Shown: positions 1-8,757 of the stretch, piece after piece
Layout of the letters: every line of letters starts with the position of its first letter
How positions within the stretch are numbered: position 1 is the first letter of the stretch
Assembly (NCBI RefSeq): GCF_031921685.1
Contig: NZ_JAPDHU010000003.1
Location: forward strand, 1-64,000
Reading direction: 5' to 3'
DNA from: Terripilifer sp031921685
Lineage (GTDB): Bacteria > Pseudomonadota > Alphaproteobacteria > Rhizobiales > Beijerinckiaceae
Length of the DNA: 64,000 nucleotides
Notes under the pieces: model-generated
Seen by the model: the letters and a program-made list of their open reading frames with translations, nothing else
Database searches by the model: none
Told to the model about the DNA's origin: nothing
Position numbers and translations under genes: made by a program

Positions 1-1
1 C

Positions 2-397
2 CCAATTCACTGGAAGAAAGGCCTAACGCTCGATCGAGCCGCGATACGCCAGGCTTTCGAGCAGAAATACCGTGAAACTTACGGCCGGCTGCTCGACGGC
101 ATTGCAATCCGCGTGCTCAATCTGCACGTCGCCTTGATCGGTCGCCGCCCCAAACTTGATCTCGCCGTATTGGCACCATCGGGCGGCAGCGTCGACGGCG
201 CGAAACAGGGCGTGCGCCCGGTCTACGTGGATGGCCGGTGGCACGACGCGACGATCTACGCCCGCCATCAGCTTCCCGTTGGCGCCGTCGTGTCAGGCCC
301 GGCGATCCTCGAACAACAGGATACGACCATCTTCGTGGAGCCGGACCTTCAGGCTCGCGTTGACGCGCTCGGCAACATCATCATCGAGCCGATGTAA
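2..397 (+). CDS. Hydantoinase A / oxoprolinase-family protein, C-terminal part
   Basis: The frame is open from the window edge to the TAA at 395-397, so only the last 131 codons are present. The product ends with the typical HyuA tail: a FEQKYRETYG helix, then GPAILEQQDTTIFV and a short C-terminal strand. The family hydrolyses hydantoins, N-methylhydantoin or 5-oxoproline with ATP and normally pairs with a HyuB subunit. HyuB is not visible downstream, so it would have to lie outside the window. The substrate cannot be told from this fragment. Confidence 0.85.
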   Translation, partial: PIHWKKGLTLDRAAIRQAFEQKYRETYGRLLDGIAIRVLNLHVALIGRRPKLDLAVLAPSGGSVDGAKQGVRPVYVDGRWHDATIYARHQLPVGAVVSGPAILEQQDTTIFVEPDLQARVDALGNIIIEPM

Positions 398-458
398 CAA
401 GGTCTACCATTGCGAAAAGTTCGCAATGGCTATGCAAGTCTAAGATTGCTCGAACGCC

Positions 459-1952
459 CTAAGAAGCCAAACTGATGAGCGACGCATCTTCTTTCGGAGA
501 GAATATCGCGCGCCGCGTGTCGCAGGCATACATCGGCACATATGGCTGTGCGCCACTCGCCAATTCGAGCACGGACCGAAGGATGAAGTCCACCTTCCCG
601 TCAGGCAAGAGAACGCTGAAATTCAAGCGGATGAAGCCCGGCTTTTCTATTTCATTGCCCGCCAGAATATCTTGCCGAAGTTTCGCCGATGCTGCCTCGT
701 CGATCGAGAGAAGCCGATGGACATAAGGCCCAGCACAGGCACACCCGCCGCGGGCTTGAATGCCGAAGCGGTCACTCAGCAAACGCGTCACCAGTTGCTG
801 ATGAAGAAAACCTCCCTTTCCATCTCGCACGCGGAAAGAAAAGATAGGTAATCTGGCCACATCAAGAGGCCCCAGAAGTTCGATACACGGCTGATCCTGC
901 CAAGCGGCAATGGCGCGTTGGGTCAGCTCGGCGTTTCGGCGGTGCATGACCTCATCGCCGATTGCCGCCTTCACCATGAAGGCGAGCGCGGCTCGAATAT
1001 CGCCTATGACATTCGGTGTACCAGCTTCCTCTCTCGCTTCGAGATTATCGCTGTAATCATGGCTTGAGGGCGACACGAAACGCACGGTCCCCCCACCGGG
1101 CCAGCTCGGCTTGTTCACGACGACTGCATCTCGGCGGACGATCAAGACACCCGACGCCCCTGGACCACCGATAAACTTGTGCGGCGACACGACAATCGCA
1201 TCGATTGCCGCATCACCGGCCGGCGACATGGCGATGGGCAGATAGGGACCGGCTCCCGCGTAGTCCCAAACCATCTTGGCGCCCGCCGCCTTCACCCGAC
1301 GCGTGACGGCAGCGACGTCAGTGATGATCCCGGTCACGTTGGACGCGGCAGAGAAGGCGCAGACGACGAGATCGCTAGACGCCACATCATGGAGGACGGC
1401 ATCGAGCGCATTCAGATCCGGCCCCCCGTGGTGGCTCTCGGCAATTTCCGTCACCTGTGCGCCACTTTCACGCCAAGGCAGGATGTTCGAGTGATGCTCA
1501 TAGGGACCGATAATGACATGCACCCGCTTGCCTGCCGCCACGGCCTGATTGACGCCCAGCAAGGTAACGAGCCGATTGATGCCGGCCGTCGCGCCCGATC
1601 CGGCAAAAATCACCGCGTGTTCGTCAGTGGCTCCGCAGCACTGGCCGATGACCGTCCGCGCTTCCCGACGCATCTGCGTCATAAGCCCCCCGCAATAGGA
1701 AGCTTCCGTGTGGCTGTTGGCGTAATAGGGCAGAACGCGCTCGAGGACGAAGGTTTCAATCTGCAGGAGAGCGCGGCCGGAAGCGACATAATCCGCGTAA
1801 ACGAGCGGCTTTTTGCCGAAAGGTCCGTCAACCACGGCATCATTACCAATCAGACCCGCCTGCAGCCTGCCGATGAGGTCCGGCTGCGCCAGCATGTGCC
1901 CGAACTCCCCCAGCAACGCTCCTGAGCCGGCCGTCGACCGCTTATCCTGCAT
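459..1952 (-). CDS. Class V aminotransferase (SufS/cysteine-desulfurase-like fold, PLP)
   Basis: This is a 497-residue fold-type I PLP enzyme. The PLP lysine is in SPHKFIGGPG (about residue 259), the cofactor-facing Asp is in VWDYAG (about 230), and the N-terminal part carries YADYVASGR and YANSHTEAS as in the cysteine-desulfurase-like branch. The ATG follows AAGGAG at good spacing. It is longer than SufS (about 410) and no Suf or Isc genes are nearby, so a cysteine desulfurase role is not supported; an amino-acid lyase or aminotransferase role is likelier. It diverges from an Lrp/AsnC gene 100 bp away, which probably controls it in response to its amino-acid substrate. Confidence 0.8.
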   Translation of the reverse strand: MQDKRSTAGSGALLGEFGHMLAQPDLIGRLQAGLIGNDAVVDGPFGKKPLVYADYVASGRALLQIETFVLERVLPYYANSHTEASYCGGLMTQMRREARTVIGQCCGATDEHAVIFAGSGATAGINRLVTLLGVNQAVAAGKRVHVIIGPYEHHSNILPWRESGAQVTEIAESHHGGPDLNALDAVLHDVASSDLVVCAFSAASNVTGIITDVAAVTRRVKAAGAKMVWDYAGAGPYLPIAMSPAGDAAIDAIVVSPHKFIGGPGASGVLIVRRDAVVVNKPSWPGGGTVRFVSPSSHDYSDNLEAREEAGTPNVIGDIRAALAFMVKAAIGDEVMHRRNAELTQRAIAAWQDQPCIELLGPLDVARLPIFSFRVRDGKGGFLHQQLVTRLLSDRFGIQARGGCACAGPYVHRLLSIDEAASAKLRQDILAGNEIEKPGFIRLNFSVLLPDGKVDFILRSVLELASGAQPYVPMYACDTRRAIFSPKEDASLISLAS

Positions 1953-2056
1953 TCCAACTCTCCTTAGGGAATGCCGAAAGATAGACCCATAAAGAGATTG
2001 AAAAATCGCAAAAAATTTGAAATTATGGATCTATATTGTGTCATCTGATCGAGAAA

Positions 2057-2527
2057 ATGGAAAAAATAGACGCTATTGATCTAAAAATTCTGACCTGGCT
2101 GCAAAAGGACGGCGGGATGTCGCAACGCGATCTCGCCGAACGAGTCGGCCTGTCTCAAAACGCCTGTTGGCGGCGGATGCAAAGGCTGACCGCCAACGGC
2201 ATCATCGGCAACAGCCAAGTCAATATTGATCTGAAAGGTCTCGGCCTCGACCTAACAGTCTTCGTGATGATCCGCACGCGCCACCATTCGAAGGAGTGGG
2301 CCGACAGCTTTCGCGCGCATGTCGAGCGCCTCCCAGAGGTAATCGATTTCTATCGGATCGGCGGAGATTGGGACTATCTGATCAAGGTCGTCACCAAAGG
2401 CATGGCCGGCTATGACGCCTTTTACCAAAAGCTCATCACCAATTTCGATCTCGCCACGGTAACGGGCTTTTTCTCCATGGAACCCATCATCGACAATCGC
2501 CCGATGGATCTGACCCGCATGCGATGA
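2057..2527 (+). CDS. Lrp/AsnC-family transcriptional regulator
   Basis: The 156-residue product has an N-terminal winged helix (LKILTWLQKDGG, then the recognition region LSQNACWRRMQRL) and a C-terminal RAM/AsnC ligand-binding domain with IGGDWDYLIKV. The ATG at 2057 (MEKIDAIDLKIL) fits the family start and has GAG upstream; a TTG at 2036 would add seven residues. It is divergent from the class V aminotransferase gene, a common arrangement in which such a regulator activates the adjacent amino-acid enzyme gene. The A/T-rich 100-bp gap would hold its sites, but I could not define them. Confidence 0.85.
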   Translation: MEKIDAIDLKILTWLQKDGGMSQRDLAERVGLSQNACWRRMQRLTANGIIGNSQVNIDLKGLGLDLTVFVMIRTRHHSKEWADSFRAHVERLPEVIDFYRIGGDWDYLIKVVTKGMAGYDAFYQKLITNFDLATVTGFFSMEPIIDNRPMDLTRMR

Positions 2528-2587
2528 TGTAGCCACAGGCTTTCAGCAGCCCAAATATTGGCTCGCTTATGTCGACTGGCATCCTGA

Positions 2588-3303
2588 GTGCTGGCTTTCA
2601 CCGGACTGATGCTTGCCGTCTGGCATCTGGCCGTGCGCTTTGAACTCGTCAACCGAACCTTCGTTGCCGATCCGGCTGACGCCATAGCCGTCATCTTGCG
2701 GCAAATCGGGAGTGGCGCTTTGCTCGAAAGCGTCTTGGCTACGATCACCCGCATGGCTTCCGGCTGGTTGCTGGCCTCGCTTCTCGGCATTCTCATTGCG
2801 CGGTCATCGGCAGTTCGCGCCTGGCGCAGCAAGCCTTCATGCCGGTTCTGGAAGCCCTGCGGCCGCTACCCGCGTCGGCCGTCATCCCCGTCGCCATTCT
2901 TCTTATCGGCCTCAACGACACATGTCGATCGTCGTCATCGCTTTCGGCTCGCTCTGGCCAGCCCTGCTGGCGACAATTCATGGTTTCCAGTCAGTTCCGC
3001 CGCAATTGCGCGAGGTCGGCACCATGCTTGAAATGGGCCATCTCCCTGCCATCAGCCTTGGTCGACATCATTCCCGGCCTCAGGATCGGCCTGGCGCTGT
3101 CGCTGATCCTGACCGTGGCGACCGAAATGCAGGCTTCGTTGCGCGGCGTCGGCTATAACATCTTCATGGCTCAGCGATTGTATCGCAGCGCAGACCTTTA
3201 CGCCGGATTGATCGTCATCGGCATGATCGGCTTCTTCATCAATCAGCTTCTGCTTATCAGCGAGCGCCGCTTGCTGCCCTGGACAACCAGACAAGCGCGC
3301 TAG
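2588..3303 (+). pseudogene. ABC transporter permease (SsuC/TauC type), frameshifted
   Basis: Family-like sequence continues across three switches of frame. Frame 2 gives a first helix and ATITRMASGWLLASLLGIL up to about 2800. Frame 1 gives MPVLEALRPLPASAVIPVAI to about 2920. Frame 3 gives MSIVVIAFGSLWPALLATIHG and PPQLREVGTML to about 3040. Frame 1 then resumes with ALVDIIPGLRIGLALSLILTV, containing the ATPase-contacting EAA region, and runs to 3303. At least three indels are needed, a stop lies just before the GTG at 2588, and no ATPase or binding protein of this type is adjacent. It looks like a dead remnant of a nitrate/sulfonate-type importer; sequencing error would need three independent mistakes. 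Confidence 0.85.
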
Positions 3304-3318
3304 GCACAGAACGGCCGC

Positions 3319-4590
3319 TCAAAGGGCCTTGAAAGCCGCCTGAACCGGTATTTCGGGCGCCGTCTTGTTCTCACAAATAATCAGATCGAACTTCCCCTCG
3401 CCTTTGGCGAGCCATTGCCCACCCACGAGCGGCGTTGCGCAAGCATTTTTGACAGGTCCATTCTTCCAACTGATCGGCCCGACAACTGATTTATAGTCGG
3501 TCGCGACGATAGCATCGCGGATTGCAGCCGGCTTCGTTGGATCACCGCAGCGTTTCAAAACATCGATCGCCACTTCGAGCAAAGCGTGCTTATAGCCCGT
3601 CGGCTGCACCCATTGCCGGCCGGTCGCTGCGGTATAGCCGTCCGCCAGCACCTTGGAACTTTCGCCCGTGAGGCCGGAGACATAAGGATGGTTGGGCGAC
3701 CACCAGACCTCGCTCGATACGCCATTACCGTTGGCACCGAGCGATTCCACAGAGCTGGGAAAGAGAAGCGCCTTGGCGACGGTTGCGGCCTTCGGTCGGA
3801 AACCCTTTTGAGCGGCCTGCGTCCAAAACGTGGTGAAATCCGGCGGCAGAAAGATGCCGGTGACGATATCGACACCGGCATCTTTCAGTTTGCCGATCTG
3901 GGCGGAGAAGTCATCCGAGAGCGGCTGATGGAAACCGGCATCGACCAGTTCGTATCCGCGCTTAGTGAAGAGCGGCGGTAGACCCGTCTTGGCGTTGGAG
4001 AGCGGCACGCCATCGCTGTCGTTCGACCACAGCACGCCGACCTTCTTGTTGGTCGAAAGCTGGTCCCACAATGAAGCGTAGGAGTCGACGATCTGCTGGG
4101 CACCCCAGAAAAAATGGTAGGTCCAGTTGAATCCCTTCGCCGGATTGCCACCACGACCAAAGAAGTGACCGTCCCATGGCGTATCAGTAGTGATACAGGG
4201 AACTTCGTTGAGTTCACATTGATCGGCCACGGGATTCGTCGTGTCCGCCGTGCTCGAAGCCAGCATCAGATCGACTTTGTCGTCGAGGATGAGCTGCGAA
4301 GCAACTTCCGCCGCACGGTTGGGATTGGACTGGCTGTCGCGGGTGATGATCTGCACCGGATAGGTTTTGCCGCCAATGGCGATGCCACCCGCGATCGCCT
4401 TGCGCACGCCGGCCAGCACATAATCATCGGAGGCACCGAAGGCGGCGATCGGTCCGGTCGTCGGACTGATGAAACCGATCTTGATCGGCTTGGCTTGCGC
4501 TAAAGCAGGACGCAGAACCGCCGGCATAGCGAGTGTCGCGGTTGCGATCGTGCCACCACGCAGCACGACTCTTCGTGTTAGTCTGCTCAT
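3319..4590 (-). CDS. Branched-chain amino-acid-type ABC substrate-binding protein
   Basis: The 423-residue protein begins with a Tat-like leader (RRVVLRGG, then an Ala-rich core ending ALAQA) and continues into a type I periplasmic binding fold (IKIGFISPTTGPIAAFG), the Peripla_BP_6 family. It would capture substrate in the periplasm for the LivGFHM system at 6436-9765. It lies on the opposite strand downstream of the MhpA-like hydroxylase gene (43-bp gap), so it is probably co-transcribed with it. That pairing suggests an aromatic acid ligand rather than an amino acid (inference). Confidence 0.88.
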   Translation of the reverse strand: MSRLTRRVVLRGGTIATATLAMPAVLRPALAQAKPIKIGFISPTTGPIAAFGASDDYVLAGVRKAIAGGIAIGGKTYPVQIITRDSQSNPNRAAEVASQLILDDKVDLMLASSTADTTNPVADQCELNEVPCITTDTPWDGHFFGRGGNPAKGFNWTYHFFWGAQQIVDSYASLWDQLSTNKKVGVLWSNDSDGVPLSNAKTGLPPLFTKRGYELVDAGFHQPLSDDFSAQIGKLKDAGVDIVTGIFLPPDFTTFWTQAAQKGFRPKAATVAKALLFPSSVESLGANGNGVSSEVWWSPNHPYVSGLTGESSKVLADGYTAATGRQWVQPTGYKHALLEVAIDVLKRCGDPTKPAAIRDAIVATDYKSVVGPISWKNGPVKNACATPLVGGQWLAKGEGKFDLIICENKTAPEIPVQAAFKAL

Positions 4591-4633
4591 GCTGTTTCCT
4601 CCGTCAGGAAAAAAGCGAAAACTCGAATATTTT

Positions 4634-6262
4634 TTAGGCCGAGATCTCTTTCCGGTTCACCGAAATCAGATTCATGGCTGCCGCCTGCGCGCCGAAGGCG
4701 GAAATCATCACTTCCACTTGCTGTGTATTGGCGGCGCCACCGAACAAATAGAAATCGGGTCGCACCAGCATGGCTTTGATGCCATGCGCTTCCATAAAAC
4801 GCTGGAACTGGCCTTGCGTGTCGCCAATCTCCGTATCGCTCGCCTTGCGGCGATCGGCAACAGTGACCACTTGCACCCCCTGCTTTTCCAGAATGGTCCA
4901 GGCACTGGCACTCAGATCGGTAGCAATGAGCCCATTCGACAGGATCAGGGAGAAATCGGTTTCGACGAAACGATCGAACCGTTCCGTACGGCCTTGATGG
5001 CGCACGGTGCCGTGTGGCGACAGCTGACCAGCGGGCGCAACGATGGCGCCCATCGCATCGCGATGGAGAAAGCCATCTGTAAGAATGGGAAAGGGAGCAG
5101 GCTCCGGCGCATTGCCGCTCAGGAACATGGCATCGCGTTCGGCCGCCTGCTTTTCATCGGGCATGCAGATGATGGAACCGAGGAAGATCGAAGCCTTGAT
5201 CACATCCGTGACATGTGGCGCCCGTTCAGGCTGATAGCTGTCGAGCAAAGTATCGGACGCGGCCCCACGCATGACGCGATCGAGCTTCCAGGTCAAATTC
5301 CACACGTCACGCATGCCCGAACACATACCTTGCCCCATGAAGGGCGGCATCACATGGGCGGCGTCGCCGGCCAGCAGAATACGGCCATCGCGCCATTTGT
5401 CAGCGACAAGCGAGCGGAACGAATAAAGCGTGTGCCGAACCAACTCACCCTGATCGGGCTTGATCCAATCTTCCAGCAATTTGTAGACCTTCGCTTCGAC
5501 GACCATTTCTTCTTTGGTCTCGTGCGGCAGGCGCATGAACTCCCAACGCCGGCAGACACGGCCATTCTCAATGCCGCCAGGCACAATAGTCGTCGGACGC
5601 ACCGGGTTACAGAATTGGCCGCATTCGGGGATTCCGAGATCACGTGCCGTGAGGCCGTTATTTAAGGTGAAGTCAATCACCAGCCAGTCGGCCTCGAAAC
5701 CAAGATCCTGCTGGGTGATGCCAAGGCTTTGGCGCACAAAACTATTGGCACCATCGATGCCGATGACGTAGCGCGCCGTCACCTGGCGGGTTTCGCCCGT
5801 CTCCGTATCACGCACCGTAACGGTGACCTTGTCGGCATCCTGTTCAATCGCCACCGCCTCATGGTGCAAATGCAGGTCGAGACCAGGCCGCGCCTTGATC
5901 TCCTGATCCATCGCCCATTCGAAGCTCGGCTGGTGGACGAAATTCACTTCCGTGCCACCGGAGGTCGAACCTACAGTCCAATCGATCGCCAGAAGCTGTC
6001 TCCACTCGGCATTGAACCAGCGATACACCGGCGCCGGCGAAGTGACGCGGTCGACAATGTCGCCAAGTCCAGCGGCGTGCAGAACGCGGAAAATCTCATG
6101 ATCGATGCAGACCGCGCGCGGCAGCGGATATACTTCCCGGAAGCGCTCGAAAATGCCGACCCGCCAACCGGCCCTGTCCAGAAAGAGCGCCGAAGCCTTG
6201 CTTACCGGGCCGTAGCCGATCTGGATCACATCATAATCGTACCGCTGGACGGATTTGCTCAC
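4634..6262 (-). CDS. FAD-dependent aromatic hydroxylase, MhpA-like
   Basis: The 542-residue class A flavin monooxygenase matches the 3-(3-hydroxyphenyl)propionate/3-hydroxycinnamate hydroxylase group in length. It has an N-terminal FAD motif GYGPVSKASALFLDR, the DG motif GIDGANSFVRQSLG and the second FAD motif LLAGDAAHVMPPFMGQG. The third glycine of the usual GxGxxG is Ser here, which is uncommon but tolerated. It would hydroxylate a phenolic ring using NAD(P)H and O2. No ring-cleavage dioxygenase or hydrolase is adjacent, so the exact substrate is open. It is divergent from livGFHM and upstream of the binding-protein gene. Confidence 0.82.
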   Translation of the reverse strand: MSKSVQRYDYDVIQIGYGPVSKASALFLDRAGWRVGIFERFREVYPLPRAVCIDHEIFRVLHAAGLGDIVDRVTSPAPVYRWFNAEWRQLLAIDWTVGSTSGGTEVNFVHQPSFEWAMDQEIKARPGLDLHLHHEAVAIEQDADKVTVTVRDTETGETRQVTARYVIGIDGANSFVRQSLGITQQDLGFEADWLVIDFTLNNGLTARDLGIPECGQFCNPVRPTTIVPGGIENGRVCRRWEFMRLPHETKEEMVVEAKVYKLLEDWIKPDQGELVRHTLYSFRSLVADKWRDGRILLAGDAAHVMPPFMGQGMCSGMRDVWNLTWKLDRVMRGAASDTLLDSYQPERAPHVTDVIKASIFLGSIICMPDEKQAAERDAMFLSGNAPEPAPFPILTDGFLHRDAMGAIVAPAGQLSPHGTVRHQGRTERFDRFVETDFSLILSNGLIATDLSASAWTILEKQGVQVVTVADRRKASDTEIGDTQGQFQRFMEAHGIKAMLVRPDFYLFGGAANTQQVEVMISAFGAQAAAMNLISVNRKEISA

Positions 6263-6323
6263 AGCGTCCTCCCGAGATCGCCTGCTCCCATGTCCCAGAC
6301 AATGGCATGGTGGGACGAGGCGA

Positions 6324-6347
6324 GCAATAAATAATATATTCTATTGC
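6324..6347. promoter_or_regulatory. Inverted repeat GCAATA-N12-TATTGC in a divergent promoter region
   Basis: The A/T-rich gap between the hydroxylase gene and livG holds the arms GCAATA (6324-6329) and TATTGC (6342-6347), with TATAAT at 6349-6354 just beside them. It is placed to control both divergent transcripts. No regulator gene is adjacent, so the binding protein is unknown. Confidence 0.35.
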
Positions 6348-6435
6348 TTATAATCTATCTTTATCTTAGCTCTGTCTGGGTGGATGGGCCGAGCCTTACG
6401 CTGGCCAAAGCGTTTGGGCGGGCCGGGAGGGGGGC

Positions 6436-7182
6436 ATGTCTTCGGACGAGATCGCACTGGAAGTCGTTGGGCTGTGTAAGGCTTATGGCGCTTTGTCAGT
6501 GACGAAGGACGTGTCGCTGACGGTGCGTTCCGGCGAAGCCATCGGCATCATCGGGCCGAATGGTGCTGGCAAGACGACCCTGTTCAATCTCTTCACGGGC
6601 ATTATTCGAGCCGATGCAGGGCGCATCAGCTTTTTTGGTCAAGATATTACCATGGCAAGTGCCCGAAGCCGCTGTCATATGGGCATCACCCGCTCGTTCC
6701 AGGTGCCGCAGCCTTTTGGCGGCATGACGGTTTTCGAGAACACGCTGGTGGCGGCCGCTTTCGGCCAAGGGCTATCGCAGCAGGAAGCGCGCGCGCCGGC
6801 GGCCGAGGCTTTGCGGCGCACAGGCCTGTGGCCCAAGGCCCAATTGCGCGCTGGCGAGATCACCCTGCTCGATCGCAAGCGTTTGGAATTGGCGCGTTCA
6901 ATCGCGACGGCCCCACGCCTGCTTCTGCTTGACGAGATCGCCGGTGGTCTGACCGAGTCAGAGTGCCAAGAATTGGTGGCACTCATCCGCAAGATTCATT
7001 CCGAAGGTACCACCATCATCTGGATCGAACATGTGTTGCACGCGCTGCTCTCCGTCGTTAATCGGGTGATCGTGCTCGATTTCGGTCAAAAGATCGCGGA
7101 AGGCGAGCCCGCAACCATCATGAAAAGCCCGGAAGTCTCCTCGATTTATCTCGGCCTGGAAGCGGAGGGCGCCCATGGCTGA
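6436..7182 (+). CDS. livG: Branched-chain-type ABC transporter ATP-binding protein LivG
   Basis: This 248-residue ATPase has Walker A GPNGAGKTT and Walker B LLLLDEIAGGL. The ABC signature position reads ITLLDRKRLELAR instead of LSGGQ, as in a known LivG subgroup, so partner LivF (which has LSGGQ) completes one composite site normally. A strong GGGAGG precedes the ATG. It overlaps livF by 8 bp and is the first gene of the livGFHM operon. Confidence 0.9.
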   Translation: MSSDEIALEVVGLCKAYGALSVTKDVSLTVRSGEAIGIIGPNGAGKTTLFNLFTGIIRADAGRISFFGQDITMASARSRCHMGITRSFQVPQPFGGMTVFENTLVAAAFGQGLSQQEARAPAAEALRRTGLWPKAQLRAGEITLLDRKRLELARSIATAPRLLLLDEIAGGLTESECQELVALIRKIHSEGTTIIWIEHVLHALLSVVNRVIVLDFGQKIAEGEPATIMKSPEVSSIYLGLEAEGAHG

Positions 7183-7879
7183 GCCGCTGCTGTCCATAGA
7201 CCGCCTGTCGTCGGGCTACGGCGATTTCCAAGCCTTGTTCGATCTCAGTTTTGATCTGCAACAAGGCGAAATGCTCGGTCTCGTCGGTGCCAATGGCGCC
7301 GGCAAAACCACCTTGTTTCGCGCCATCATGGGCTTGCTGCCACGTCGGCAAGATATGGTGCGGTTTCGCGGCCAGCCCATCGGAGCCCTGCCGACCAGCG
7401 ATCTCGCGACGCTTGGAATCGCCATGGTGCCAGAAGGCCGTCGCCTGTTTCGCTCATTGAGCGTCGAGGAAAATCTGCGGATCGCAGCGGACTATGGACG
7501 CAAGGGTCATTGGACCCTGGAGCGTATCTATGCGCTGTTCCCCATTCTTGCTGAAAAACGCCATGCGCCGGCGTTGTCGCTTTCTGGCGGCCAACAGCAG
7601 ATGGTGGCGATCGGTCGAGCGCTGATTGCCAATCCCGACCTCATTCTCTTTGATGAAATTTCACTCGGCCTCGCGCCGATCGTCGTCAACGAGGTCTATG
7701 CCGCCTTTCCCGCCATTCTCGCCAGCGGTGTCGGCGCCATCGTCGTCGAACAGGACATCGCCCGCGTGCGCAAGATCGCCCGACATCTCGTGTGCATACG
7801 TGAAGGCCGCATCGTCCTTGATGGCGTGGCGGAGACGCTCACGCTGCACGACCTCACCGTCGCCTATTTTGGAGAGTGA
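7175..7879 (+). CDS. livF: Branched-chain-type ABC transporter ATP-binding protein LivF
   Basis: This 234-residue ATPase has Walker A GANGAGKTT, the canonical signature LSGGQQQMVAIGRAL and Walker B LILFDEISLGL. It pairs with LivG on the cytoplasmic face of the LivH/LivM permease. It overlaps livG at its start, and its TGA overlaps the GTG of livH (GTGA), indicating translational coupling. Confidence 0.9.
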   Translation: MAEPLLSIDRLSSGYGDFQALFDLSFDLQQGEMLGLVGANGAGKTTLFRAIMGLLPRRQDMVRFRGQPIGALPTSDLATLGIAMVPEGRRLFRSLSVEENLRIAADYGRKGHWTLERIYALFPILAEKRHAPALSLSGGQQQMVAIGRALIANPDLILFDEISLGLAPIVVNEVYAAFPAILASGVGAIVVEQDIARVRKIARHLVCIREGRIVLDGVAETLTLHDLTVAYFGE

Positions 7880-8754
7880 CCGTGGGAGCCGTGAACTTGA
7901 TCGACACCCTGATCGGTGGGCTTCTTCTGGGCGGCCTGTATACTCTTTTCGCCATCGGTCTGTCGTTGATCTTCGGCGTCATGCGGCTGGTCAATATTGC
8001 CCATGGCGATTTCATCGTTCTTGCGGCCTATATTGCCTATCTAGTGATCGGCGCCACCGGATTGCATCCTCTCGTAGCGCTTCTTGTCATCATCCCGATC
8101 ATGGCGATGATCGGCTATCTTCTGCAAAAATGGGTGCTTAACCGCACCATGGGGGATGATGACGTGCTGCCGCCGCTGTTGGTGACATTCGGACTCGCCG
8201 TCATTATCCAGAATGCACTGCTTGCCGCTTTCACCAGCAACAGTATGCGCTTGTCCGCGGGCTCTTTGCAGACGAGCAGTCTGCCGCTTGGCTCGATGCA
8301 GATCGGTTTGCTGCCACTCTTCACTTTGGCGGTGGCTGTGATTCTCGTCATCGTGTTGGAATTTATCTTTGCCCGTACCCGCGTCGGCCGTGCCTTTCGC
8401 GCCACCTCCGACGATCCACAGATCGCTTCAGCGATCGGTGTGCGCGCCGATCACATTTATGCTTTGGCCATGGCCATCTCTTTTGCCACCATTGCCATTG
8501 CCAGCGTCTTCCTGGCCATGCGCTCGAACTTCGATCCATATTCAGGGCCGGCGCGACTGATCTACGGCTTTGAAGCTGTCATCATTGGCGGCCTCGGCAG
8601 TTTTTACGGCACTCTCGCCGGCGGCCTCGTATTGGGATTGGCGCAGTCGTTCGGCGCGCAGATTTCACCGAATATGCAGATCCTCGCAGGACACTTGGTT
8701 TTCTTCATCATTCTCGCGCTGCGTCCGCGTGGCCTCTTCCCGAAGGCACCGTAG
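7876..8754 (+). CDS. livH: Branched-chain-type ABC transporter permease LivH
   Basis: This 292-residue membrane protein of the BPD_transp_2 family has about eight hydrophobic helices and the signature stretch VMRLVNIAHGDFIVLAAY near the N-terminus. The start is GTG, within the GTGA overlap with livF; a second GTG two codons later is also possible. It forms the channel with LivM. Confidence 0.9.
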   Translation: MTVGAVNLIDTLIGGLLLGGLYTLFAIGLSLIFGVMRLVNIAHGDFIVLAAYIAYLVIGATGLHPLVALLVIIPIMAMIGYLLQKWVLNRTMGDDDVLPPLLVTFGLAVIIQNALLAAFTSNSMRLSAGSLQTSSLPLGSMQIGLLPLFTLAVAVILVIVLEFIFARTRVGRAFRATSDDPQIASAIGVRADHIYALAMAISFATIAIASVFLAMRSNFDPYSGPARLIYGFEAVIIGGLGSFYGTLAGGLVLGLAQSFGAQISPNMQILAGHLVFFIILALRPRGLFPKAP

Positions 8755-8757
8755 GCC

